From Marinobacterium arenosum (GTDB lineage: Bacteria; Pseudomonadota; Gammaproteobacteria; Pseudomonadales; Balneatricaceae), in the NCBI RefSeq assembly GCF_019795155.1, contig NZ_JAILYN010000046.1, forward strand, positions 1-34,663: a stretch of DNA of 34,663 bases, in the 5' to 3' direction. The position numbers were made by a program, and so were the translations under genes. How positions within the stretch are numbered: position 1 is the first letter of the stretch; every line of letters starts with the position of its first letter. The notes below the pieces were generated by a model. The model did not search any database. It had not been told where the DNA came from and saw only the letters and a program-made list of their open reading frames with translations. Of this stretch, positions 1 to 7,170 are shown piece by piece.

Positions 1-123
1 AAAAATGGACAATGCCCATCAGGAACTGGAAGGCTGCCCTGAACCGCTTTATGATCGAATTTGAAGACCGCTTGGCGGACTATATTTAACCTTGGCAGTT
101 ACACAGAATTATTTACAGGGTCG
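1..123 (+). mobile_element. Right end of an IS256-family insertion sequence (remnant)
   Basis: The window begins inside an IS256-type element. The 3' end of a transposase reading frame is followed by a short AT-rich tail ending in a sequence typical of IS256-family right inverted repeats (about 101-121, ACAGAATTATTTACAGGGTC). The left end lies outside the window, so the terminal repeat cannot be matched and no target duplication can be checked. Family assignment rests on the transposase C-terminus and the look of the terminal repeat. Confidence 0.6.
3..89 (+). CDS. IS256-family transposase, C-terminal 28 residues (partial)
   Basis: The frame open from base 3 reads KWTMPIRNWKAALNRFMIEF, then EDRLADYI and a TAA stop. 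The RNWKAALNRFMIEFEDRL pattern is characteristic of the extreme C-terminus of IS256-family (mutator-type) DDE transposases, which catalyse cut-and-paste or copy-out transposition of their own element. The catalytic residues are upstream of the window, so it cannot be told whether the element is intact. It lies at the edge of the accessory block holding the SLATT pair and the type I restriction system, and may mark a boundary. Confidence 0.7.
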   Translation, partial: KWTMPIRNWKAALNRFMIEFEDRLADYI

Positions 124-279
124 AGATAAATCAATGTGGTTTGGTGATTGATTTGCTCGAAGGTCTTCTTCTTCGAAAAGAGGTACGGGGATATGGGGGA
201 AGTACAACTTCACTACACCACGGTATCGGCCTCTCTGATTTTTCTGCCAATTTTTGTTTGATTTACTAAGTGGTTGGGG

Positions 280-789
280 CTACCACGAGTACCATTGCGC
301 CGTAATTCGCTGGAGCCAAGGAAGTTGTTTGGTGTGTTCTTCTTTCAAGCCCTCCGCTTGCACTGTCTCGTTGTGACAGCGTACATCTAACGCCCTGTAT
401 ATCGGAGGCTCTTCAGCCTCAATCATTATCCTTGCGCAGTGCAATTCGACCAAGTTGGTGTCATCCGTCATACCCCCCATCAACTGAGTCTTTTCTAACT
501 CAATGAAGCGCCGTTTCAAGTCTGCGTGGAGCCATGCTTTCTGAGCATGTCCGGCAATCAAGTCCACTGTGGAGGTTACGGAAACTAATGCAGCACAAGA
601 GGCTAGGAGTGCTGGATTAAGGGATTGCAGGGCTCCTACAACCGTAGCTGAACCAAATATTACCGCAGTAGCAGTCGCTACACGGTGGGAACGTTCATAG
701 TACGCCTGTCGTCGCATGTGATAGCGAATAGATCGGCGCACAGAAAACAAGTGGGTCCAATGTCCATCGGTAATGTCTTTAGGGGTCAT
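280..789 (-). CDS. SLATT-like two-TM membrane protein
   Basis: This 169-residue protein starts with a soluble helix (WTHLFSVRRSIRYHMRRQAY, residues 11-30). Two hydrophobic segments follow at about 37-54 and 58-79, then a long polar helical tail with a conserved-looking EAEEPPIYRALDVRCHNE stretch at 124-141. The VRRS-RYH-RR entry helix followed by a TM hairpin and a charged helix is the layout of the SLATT superfamily. In that family, 2TM proteins are proposed pore-forming effectors near nucleotide-sensing or toxin-like modules. Here there is no nucleotide synthase next door, only a small upstream protein gene 8 bases away. The gene sits between an IS256 remnant and integration-site debris. 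SLATT assignment is from pattern recognition; the function is unknown. Confidence 0.65.
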   Translation of the reverse strand: MTPKDITDGHWTHLFSVRRSIRYHMRRQAYYERSHRVATATAVIFGSATVVGALQSLNPALLASCAALVSVTSTVDLIAGHAQKAWLHADLKRRFIELEKTQLMGGMTDDTNLVELHCARIMIEAEEPPIYRALDVRCHNETVQAEGLKEEHTKQLPWLQRITAQWYSW

Positions 790-797
790 GGCTCGGC

Positions 798-980
798 TTA
801 CTGATCAGGACGGGGTGGAGGCTTTAGAGTGTCGGACACACCATCACTGGCTCTGTCACTATCACCAACGATATTTCGCCCTCTGTCCTTCTTGTTGCTT
901 ATCTGTATTCGCTTCCCTGAGCCGGAGGACTTGCCTTCGTTGCCGGTAGTATCTTTACTTTTCGGGGCGCGTTTTTTCAT
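798..980 (-). CDS. Small basic protein with PPPRP tail, upstream of SLATT-like gene
   Basis: This is a 60-residue, highly polar, Lys/Ser/Gly-rich protein (MKKRAPKSKDTTGNEGKSSG...) ending in TLKPPPRPDQ. No hydrophobic segment is visible and most of it is probably disordered. I start it at the ATG at 980, preceded on the minus strand by AAGGA about 7 bases away. A longer frame would use a TTG at 998. Its stop is 8 bases from the SLATT-like ATG, so the two are almost certainly cotranscribed. The Pro-rich C-terminus could be a docking tail for the membrane partner, but that is inference. The gene would often be missed in annotation because of its size and low complexity. Confidence 0.6.
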   Translation of the reverse strand: MKKRAPKSKDTTGNEGKSSGSGKRIQISNKKDRGRNIVGDSDRASDGVSDTLKPPPRPDQ

Positions 981-1258
981 TTGGTCATCCTTAAGCAAAT
1001 GCCCTTAGACTGAGATGGATACTATAGCAGCTCATCAGTTCGCGTAACTAAGCATTGTCTTTCAAGGGCACTGGTTGCTCTGCTGATCCAGAGGGTGGTT
1101 TGATCGACTGGATTCAGCTCAAGACACTTCGCTAGCAGATTCGGAGGGGTGTTTTACTCTTGGGTATCACTTTCGGTATCACATTGTGTTGCTTTTGCTG
1201 GCGCACGGCTCGTTATTGGCCTTATAATTCAATGCATTATGTGTGATACCGAGGGCTC

Positions 1259-1300
1259 CTGAATCCCTCCAGGCGCGCCACTTTTTCCAAGCTCTCCCGA
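1259..1300. repeat. tRNA-3'-end-like direct repeat, copy 1
   Basis: TGAATCCCTCCAGGCGCGCC followed by ACTTTTTCC and a CTCCCG end. It shares a 16-base core (GGCGCGCCACTTTTTC) and the AATCCC...CTCCCG frame with the copy at 1434-1471. The upstream part resembles the T-arm and acceptor 3' strand of tRNA-Arg(CCG), but the rest of a tRNA is absent. Confidence 0.5.
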
Positions 1301-1392
1301 AATAATCACTTGCTCGATGCAAATTCAGAGCTGCCTGTGCCTGGAGGGTTGAGAAGCCCCGATGGGGTTCGAGCCGAGCGAAGCGAGACCAT

Positions 1393-1430
1393 GTTGCCGA
1401 AGGCAACGACCCGAAGGGCGAGGCGAAGCC
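1393..1430. repeat. Run of GAA-triloop mini-hairpins
   Basis: Three consecutive perfect mini-hairpins with the same GAA loop: GTTGCC-GAA-GGCAAC (1393-1407), CCC-GAA-GGG (1410-1418) and GGC-GAA-GCC (1422-1430). They are preceded by related CGAGCGAAGCGAG sequence from about 1375. They lie between the two tRNA-3'-like repeats. Function is unknown; it may be part of a repeat element accompanying integration sites. Confidence 0.5.
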
Positions 1431-1433
1431 GAG

Positions 1434-1471
1434 TAATCCCGCCGGGCGCGCCACTTTTTCTAGTACTCCCG
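1434..1471. repeat. tRNA-3'-end-like direct repeat, copy 2
   Basis: GTAATCCCGCCGGGCGCGCC followed by ACTTTTTC and CTCCCG. This copy is closer than copy 1 to the canonical tRNA-Arg(CCG) 3' end (CGGGCGCGCCA). Two copies about 175 bases apart would fit stepwise or tandem insertion of mobile elements at a tRNA-Arg end. Confidence 0.5.
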
Positions 1472-1558
1472 TGTAAGTAACCACTTAAAAAATATAGAAT
1501 TCCAAAATCTGCTTCCAGAATTTGCGAGACTGCAAAAGCGGTGTTCGGCTCGCCATTG

Positions 1559-1768
1559 TTACCTTTGATGAGGTTTCTGCAATGCCCTGAGCTGCCGGGC
1601 ATCTTCAATCGTTTCGACGCTATAAAGCCTGTCCAGGTATACCTCAGGCGGCACCAGCAGATCTTCTTGTCGGATACACAAGATAAGCATTTGATTCTCA
1701 ATCGAGTAAGACTTCATCATAGCCACAATTTCGGCATGATCCTTGTCGTATTGCTCAAACTCTGGCAT
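1559..1768 (-). CDS. Small hypothetical protein (69 aa)
   Basis: The reading frame gives a 69-residue protein, MPEFEQYDKDHAEIVAMMKS..., ending QLRALQKPHQR. It looks helical and mixed-charge with no membrane segment. I chose the ATG at 1768 because a GGGGAG Shine-Dalgarno-like sequence lies 5 to 10 bases upstream on the minus strand. A longer frame from 1795 has no such signal. It is divergent from hsdM, with about 170 bases between the starts, so it could be a small regulator or accessory of the restriction operon, but no family is recognised and no HTH is obvious. It may also be a chance frame. Confidence 0.4.
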   Translation of the reverse strand: MPEFEQYDKDHAEIVAMMKSYSIENQMLILCIRQEDLLVPPEVYLDRLYSVETIEDARQLRALQKPHQR

Positions 1769-1935
1769 TGCGTCTCCCCTCGTTGCTGCACTCATCGTTT
1801 CTCATTCGCCCTACCATACCCAAGCGACTGATCAGGTCCCCGGTGGTCTGAATATTCTTCCCTGTTGCGGCTACCTGTTCGCGTCCATTTGATATGATGC
1901 CGAACAACATTACAGCGACAACTCGGGAACACTGA

Positions 1936-4704
1936 ATGGCCATCAAAAAATCGGAACTGTACTCGTCTCTTTGGGCCTCATGCGATGCTCTGCGTGGCGG
2001 CATGGACGCTTCACAGTACAAGGACTATGTCCTGTTTATGCTGTTCATCAAATACATCACCGACAAGTATGCGGATTCGGATGACTTTGCCCCGCCGGTT
2101 ACTATCCCTGACGGCGCCAGCTTCCACGATATGGTCCAGCTCAAGGGCAAGGCGGATATCGGTGACAAGATCAACACGCAGATCATTCAGCCGCTGATCG
2201 AGGCCAACGATCGCCTGTCACGCAGCGACTTCCCGGACTTCAACGACCCCAACAAGCTGGGCGAAGGCAAGGCGATGGTCGATCGCCTGACCGATCTCAT
2301 CTCCATCTTTCAGAAGCCCGAGCTTAATTTCGCCAAGAACCGGGCCGAGCATGACGATATTCTGGGCGATGCCTACGAATACCTGATGCGTCACTTCGCC
2401 AGCGAGAGCGGCAAGAGCAAGGGGCAGTTCTATACCCCCTCCGAAGTAAGCCGCATTCTGGCGCAGGTGCTGGGCATAGGGCCGCACAACACCACCGCCC
2501 GCACCGTGGCCTATGACCCGACCTGTGGCTCCGGCTCCCTGCTGTTGAAGGTGGCCGCCGAGGCCGGCAAGCACATTACCCTTGAGGGACAGGAAAAGGA
2601 TGTCAGCACCGCCGGTCTGGCGCGCATGAACATGATCCTGCACGACTTCCCGACCGCCAACATCGTACAGGGCAACACCCTCGCCAATCCCAAGTTCAAA
2701 GATGGCGAGCAGCTGCGCACCTATGACTACGTGGTCGCCAACCCGCCGTTTTCGGACAAGGCCTGGAGTACCGGCATCGCCGTGGACGATGACCCCTACC
2801 AGCGTTTCAGCTGGGGTGTGCCACCGGCCAAGCAGGGGGATTACGCCTACCTGCTGCATGTGATCCGCTCCATGAACAGCACCGGCAAAGCGGCGGTGAT
2901 TCTGCCTCACGGCGTGCTATTCCGTGGCAATGCCGAGGCCGTGATTCGCCAGCAGCTGGTGCGCTCCGGCTATCTGAAAGGCATCATCGGCCTGCCTGCC
3001 AACCTGTTTTACGGCACCGGCATCCCCGCCTGCATTCTGGTGTTGGACAAGGAGAATGCGCAGGCACGCAAAGGCATCTTTATGATCGATGCCGCCAAGG
3101 GCTTCATCAAGGATGGCAACAAGAACCGGCTGCGCGAGCAGGATATCCACCGCATTGTGGATACCTTCAACAAGCTCAACAGCGTGCCCGGCTATGCGCG
3201 CATGGTGCCCTTTGACGAGATCACCGATGCCAGGAACGATTACAACCTCAACCTGCCGCGCTATATCGACACCAGCGAGCCGGAAGACCTGCACGATATT
3301 CATGCCCATCTGAACGGCGGCATTCCCGTGCGCGATATCGACGGTGATGCCAACGCCCTGCCGCCCATTCCGGGTCTGTCGGCCTACTGGCAGGCGTTGC
3401 CGGGGTTGCGTCAGGCGCTGTTCACTGCCAATGCCCACCCAGGCTATGCCGACCTTGCAGTGGACCCCGGCGCACTCAAAACCGCCATTCTGCAGCACCC
3501 CGAGTTTGCCGGTTTTCGCAGCACTGTTGATGGCCTTTTTGCCCAGTGGCGCACGCGCAACACCCCGGTGTTCAAAGACTTCGATATCGATGACAACCCC
3601 AAGGAGCTGATCACTGAGGTGGGTGAAGACCTGCTGGACAGCTTCCGCAAGGCGCCCCTGCTCAACCCCTACGATATCTACCAGCACCTGATGGATTACT
3701 GGGCCGACACCCTGCAGGACGATGCCTACGAGATCACCGCCGATGGCTGGGTCGCCGAACCCAAGCGTATTGTTGAAGAGATCACCAGCGGCAAGAAAAA
3801 GGGCCAGACCAAAGACAAGGGCTGGGCCTGCGACCTGATCCCCAAACCCTACATCGTGGCGCGTTACTTTGCCGACGAGCAGGCCGCGCTGGATGCCCTG
3901 CAGGCCGAGCTGGACAGCGCCAGCAGCCGATTGACCGAGCTGGAAGAGGAGCACGGCGGTGATGAAGGCGCACTGCGCGATGTATCCAGCAAGGGCGATG
4001 CACAGGAAGCCTTTATTCAGGCCATGCTGGACGCCCTGAAAGAAGATGCTCCCGCAAAATACGCCCATTACACCGGCCTGAAAGCCGACCTGGATGCCAC
4101 CGAGGCAGAGCTGACCGAGCTGAGCAGCCACGTTTTCGTGACGCCGCTGAAAAATGCCAAGGGCAAGCTGGTGCTCAAGGATGTCAAAGACCGCCACGAC
4201 TGCACTGACAGCGGCGGTGAAAAATCGGTGCTGGCCAGCTATATCGACACCGACAAGGCCTGCAAACAGCACAGCAAGCAGCTCAAGGCACTGCTGACCG
4301 AGCTTGAAGCCGACTACCGGGCACAGTTGTCCGTTGAGCCGCTGCGCGAACAGCTCACCGACCTTAAAGTCATTGCCGACTATCTGGCGCTGATCGACCA
4401 GCAGACCGAACTGAAGAAAACGATCAAGGAGAAAGACGCCGCGCTGGATCAGCTCGCCTACGACCAGTACGCCAAACTCAGCGTCGACGAGATCAAAACC
4501 CTGGTGGTGGATGACAAGTGGCTCGCCGCACTGGAAACCTCGGTACAGAACGAGCTGGAGCGCGTATCCCAGACCCTCACCGGCCGCGTGCGCCAGCTGG
4601 CTGACCGTTATGCCACGCCACTCCCTGAACTGACCCAGCGGGTAGACACCCTGTCGGCCAAAGTGGATGAGCATCTGAAAAAGATGGGAGCACGCTGGGC
4701 ATGA
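1936..4704 (+). CDS. hsdM: Type I restriction-modification methyltransferase subunit HsdM
   Basis: HsdM is the N6-adenine methyltransferase subunit that, with HsdS, modifies the recognition sequence using S-adenosylmethionine. The 922-residue protein starts with the HsdM N-terminal helical domain (KSELYSSLWASCDALRGGMD; KDYVLFMLFIKYITDKY). The SAM-binding motif I region is DPTCGSGSLL at 194-203 and the catalytic motif IV is NPPF at 269-272. From about residue 500 it is much longer than classical HsdM (about 500-530 residues). The extension includes charged probable coiled-coil stretches at about 650-680 and 810-915. It overlaps hsdS by the ATGA at 4701-4704 and heads the operon. A weak GGGA lies upstream of the ATG. 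Identification is secure; the function of the extension is not. Confidence 0.96.
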   Translation: MAIKKSELYSSLWASCDALRGGMDASQYKDYVLFMLFIKYITDKYADSDDFAPPVTIPDGASFHDMVQLKGKADIGDKINTQIIQPLIEANDRLSRSDFPDFNDPNKLGEGKAMVDRLTDLISIFQKPELNFAKNRAEHDDILGDAYEYLMRHFASESGKSKGQFYTPSEVSRILAQVLGIGPHNTTARTVAYDPTCGSGSLLLKVAAEAGKHITLEGQEKDVSTAGLARMNMILHDFPTANIVQGNTLANPKFKDGEQLRTYDYVVANPPFSDKAWSTGIAVDDDPYQRFSWGVPPAKQGDYAYLLHVIRSMNSTGKAAVILPHGVLFRGNAEAVIRQQLVRSGYLKGIIGLPANLFYGTGIPACILVLDKENAQARKGIFMIDAAKGFIKDGNKNRLREQDIHRIVDTFNKLNSVPGYARMVPFDEITDARNDYNLNLPRYIDTSEPEDLHDIHAHLNGGIPVRDIDGDANALPPIPGLSAYWQALPGLRQALFTANAHPGYADLAVDPGALKTAILQHPEFAGFRSTVDGLFAQWRTRNTPVFKDFDIDDNPKELITEVGEDLLDSFRKAPLLNPYDIYQHLMDYWADTLQDDAYEITADGWVAEPKRIVEEITSGKKKGQTKDKGWACDLIPKPYIVARYFADEQAALDALQAELDSASSRLTELEEEHGGDEGALRDVSSKGDAQEAFIQAMLDALKEDAPAKYAHYTGLKADLDATEAELTELSSHVFVTPLKNAKGKLVLKDVKDRHDCTDSGGEKSVLASYIDTDKACKQHSKQLKALLTELEADYRAQLSVEPLREQLTDLKVIADYLALIDQQTELKKTIKEKDAALDQLAYDQYAKLSVDEIKTLVVDDKWLAALETSVQNELERVSQTLTGRVRQLADRYATPLPELTQRVDTLSAKVDEHLKKMGARWA

Positions 4705-6032
4705 ACAAGAAGGTGATGGGTGTGCAGGAAGTGTCGCCGGGGTATGAGTTTGTGGCGGAGATTCCGGCGGTGCCGGTGGGGTATAAGCAGACTGAGGTTG
4801 GCGTGATTCCTGAGGATTGGAGTGTATGGCCACTTAGTGAAATTGGTGTCTTCTACAAGGGCCAAGGGGTCAAGCGAAGTGATAGCACCAGCGGAAATAT
4901 ACCCTGCATCCGATATGGTGAAATATATACGCATCACAATGATATAGTTAGATCTTATGTTAGCCATATTTCGCAGGAGGTCGCCAAGACTGCGAGGCGG
5001 TTGCACATAGGTGATGTGCTTTTTGCTGGCTCAGGTGAAACAAAATCTGAAATAGGGAAAGCCGTTGCTTTTATCAGCGAAGATGAGGCATATGCTGGCG
5101 GCGACATTGTTATACTTCGACAGCGTAAAATGATCCCTGCGTTTCTTGGTTATGTACTCAATGCTCCGCCGGCAGTTCGCCAGAAATCAAGTAAGGGACA
5201 GGGGGATGCAGTCGTTCACATCAGCGCTAAAGCCCTTGCTGCTGTTAAAGTGCCTATTCCTCCAGAAAAAGATCAAAGCGCCATCGCCACAGCCCTAAGC
5301 GATATGGATGTCCTACTGGAAGAACTGGATCGCTTGATCGCCAAAAAGCGCGATATCAAACAGGCCGCCATGCAGCAGCTCCTTACCGGCGAAACCCGCC
5401 TGCCGGGTTTTGAGGGGGAGTGGGTAACAAGGCAGCTTGGAGAAGTCATTGAAAAACTAGACGCGGGTGTTAGCGTTAACTCCACGACCGATATGTCTAT
5501 CGAAGGCAGGCCTTCAGTACTGAAAACATCTGCACTCGAAAACGGGACTCTCGATATCACCGAAACAAAGGTGATTGTAGATAAGGACCTCTCTCGCGCC
5601 ACCCTTACACCCAAGAAAGACACAATTCTAATAAGCCGGATGAACACCCCCAACTTGGTCGGCGAAACAGCTTATGTCAGCGATGATCTGAATTGGATTT
5701 ATTTACCAGATCGTATTTGGATGGCGCAGTTTAAGAAGAGTGCTGGTGTTTGCGTAAAATGGATGAGTTACATGCTATGCAGTCCATCGTACCGCAACGC
5801 TTTGCGAGAGATGGCAACCGGTACAAGCGGCAGTATGAAAAATATATCCAAGCCTGCACTACTGTCGTTGAAAATGAAATTTCCAAAACAGAGTGAGCAA
5901 GAGGCAATTGCCGCCGTAATTTCTGACATGGACACCGAAATCCAAGCCCTCGAACAGCGCCGCAGTAAAACCGCCGAGCTGAAACAGGGCATGATGCAGG
6001 AGCTGCTGACCGGGAGGACGCGTCTGGTATGA
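4701..6032 (+). CDS. hsdS: Type I restriction-modification specificity subunit HsdS
   Basis: HsdS recognises the bipartite DNA target and scaffolds two HsdM and two HsdR subunits. This 443-residue protein has the standard two-half design: target recognition domain 1 at about 38-180, a central conserved helix at about 188-232 (ATALSDMDVLLEELDRLIAK, then MQQLLTGETRL), recognition domain 2 at about 240-390, and a C-terminal helix repeating the same pattern (AAVISDMDTEIQALEQRRSK, then MQELLTGRTRL). The ATG overlaps the hsdM stop (ATGA), with GGGAG upstream. The two recognition domains are visibly more AT-rich than the conserved parts and the flanking hsdM, which fits domain exchange between strains. 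The target sequence cannot be predicted from sequence alone. Confidence 0.95.
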   Translation: MNKKVMGVQEVSPGYEFVAEIPAVPVGYKQTEVGVIPEDWSVWPLSEIGVFYKGQGVKRSDSTSGNIPCIRYGEIYTHHNDIVRSYVSHISQEVAKTARRLHIGDVLFAGSGETKSEIGKAVAFISEDEAYAGGDIVILRQRKMIPAFLGYVLNAPPAVRQKSSKGQGDAVVHISAKALAAVKVPIPPEKDQSAIATALSDMDVLLEELDRLIAKKRDIKQAAMQQLLTGETRLPGFEGEWVTRQLGEVIEKLDAGVSVNSTTDMSIEGRPSVLKTSALENGTLDITETKVIVDKDLSRATLTPKKDTILISRMNTPNLVGETAYVSDDLNWIYLPDRIWMAQFKKSAGVCVKWMSYMLCSPSYRNALREMATGTSGSMKNISKPALLSLKMKFPKQSEQEAIAAVISDMDTEIQALEQRRSKTAELKQGMMQELLTGRTRLV

Positions 6033-7072
6033 GTAACAAGCCGGTATCCCTGACCACGCCGCCGGACGGTTACAGCGACTGGCTGACCGACCTGAAGAGC
6101 CGTATTCACCATGCCCAGCAACGCGCCAGCCTGGCGGTGAATCGGGAGCTGATTCAGCTGTACTGGCAGATCGGGCAGGATATTCTGCAACGGCAGGCCG
6201 AGCAGGGCTGGGGGGCCAAGGTGATCGAGCGTCTGGTACACGATCTGCGCACCGCTTTCCCGGATATGAAGGGCTTTTCCCGCTCCAACCTCATGTATAT
6301 GCGCGCTTTTGCCGAAGCCTGGCCGGATGTCGAGATTGTCCAACAGGCTGTTGGACAATTGCCCTGGGGCCACAATCTGGTGCTGTTGAGCAAGCTGAAA
6401 GACAGCGCCCAGCGGCTGGCCTACGCTCAGGCGACGCTGGAACACAACTGGTCGCGCAATGTGCTGGTGATGCAGATCGAATCCGGTCTGCTGGAGCGCC
6501 AGGGCAAGGCCGTGACCAACTTCGAGGCACGTCTGCCCAAGGCCCAGTCGGATCTGGCCCGTGAATCACTGAAAGACCCCTACCGCTTTGATTTCCTCAA
6601 TCTCGGCGAAGAGGCGCAGGAACGTGCTGTCGAAAGCGCACTGGTGCGCCATGTCACCGAGTTCCTGCTGGAGCTGGGTGCAGGTTTTGCCTTTGTCGGG
6701 CGTCAGGTGCTGCTGGACGTGGGCGGCGAAGAGTTCTTCATCGACCTGCTGTTCTATCATCTGAAGCTGCGCTGCTATGTGGTCATTGAACTCAAGACCG
6801 GTAAGTTCAAACCCGAACATCTGGGGCAGCTGGGCTTCTACCTCACCGCCGTAGACCGACAGATCAAGGGCGATCAGGATAACGCCAGCATCGGCCTGTT
6901 GCTGTGCAAGAGTAAAAACAAGGTGGTGGCCGAATACGCGCTGAGCGACAAGAGCCAGCCGATGGGCATTGCCGAATACAAGCTGCAGGAAGCCCTGCCT
7001 GCCGAGCTGGAAACCGACCTGCCCAGCATTGAACAGATTGAACGAGAACTGCAGCCCGGGAAAGCAGATTAA
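6029..7072 (+). CDS. DUF1016/YhcG-type PDDEXK nuclease in the hsd operon
   Basis: This 347-residue protein matches the DUF1016 (YhcG) family. It has an N-terminal helical DNA-binding-like domain (about 15-165, with QLYWQIGQDILQRQ and FSRSNLMYMRAFAEAWP) and a C-terminal PDDEXK nuclease fold. The probable catalytic residues are D239 (EEFFIDLLFYH) and E254/K256 (VVIELKTGKF), followed by HLGQLGFYL. Its ATG overlaps the hsdS stop (ATGA), so it is translationally coupled inside the restriction operon, between hsdS and hsdR. Family members recur beside type I systems and in other defence contexts, but their exact role is unsettled. It could cleave DNA independently or modulate restriction. The nuclease motifs look intact. 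Confidence 0.9.
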   Translation: MSNKPVSLTTPPDGYSDWLTDLKSRIHHAQQRASLAVNRELIQLYWQIGQDILQRQAEQGWGAKVIERLVHDLRTAFPDMKGFSRSNLMYMRAFAEAWPDVEIVQQAVGQLPWGHNLVLLSKLKDSAQRLAYAQATLEHNWSRNVLVMQIESGLLERQGKAVTNFEARLPKAQSDLARESLKDPYRFDFLNLGEEAQERAVESALVRHVTEFLLELGAGFAFVGRQVLLDVGGEEFFIDLLFYHLKLRCYVVIELKTGKFKPEHLGQLGFYLTAVDRQIKGDQDNASIGLLLCKSKNKVVAEYALSDKSQPMGIAEYKLQEALPAELETDLPSIEQIERELQPGKAD

Positions 7073-7170
7073 TCAGGCCTGTTGGCCCAACTGCATGAAT
7101 TTATTATCAATGCGCGCTCAGGTTGAGCCGCGAACAGGACTAACGACACCCCGTCATAGGAGAGGATGCC

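Larger units (their letters stand above)
981..1558. other. Intergenic integration debris: tRNA-Arg-3'-like repeats and mini-hairpins
   Basis: No convincing gene lies here. Two direct repeats, GGCGCGCCACTTTTTC with similar flanks, occur at about 1259-1300 and 1434-1471. Both look like the last bases of a tRNA-Arg (an ...AATCCC..CCGGGCGCGCCA end) followed by a T-run, as in attachment sites left by tRNA-targeting integrases. Between them lies a run of GAA-loop hairpins. An 11-bp inverted pair, TCGGTATCACA / TGTGATACCGA, is at 1174-1184 and 1242-1252. The plus-strand end contains nothing else recognisable. Assignment as att remnants is inference. Confidence 0.4.

Noticed and set aside
2917..4833. 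638-codon minus-strand open frame opposite hsdM
   Set aside because: Antisense shadow of hsdM and the hsdS start; low-information composition and no recognisable domain.
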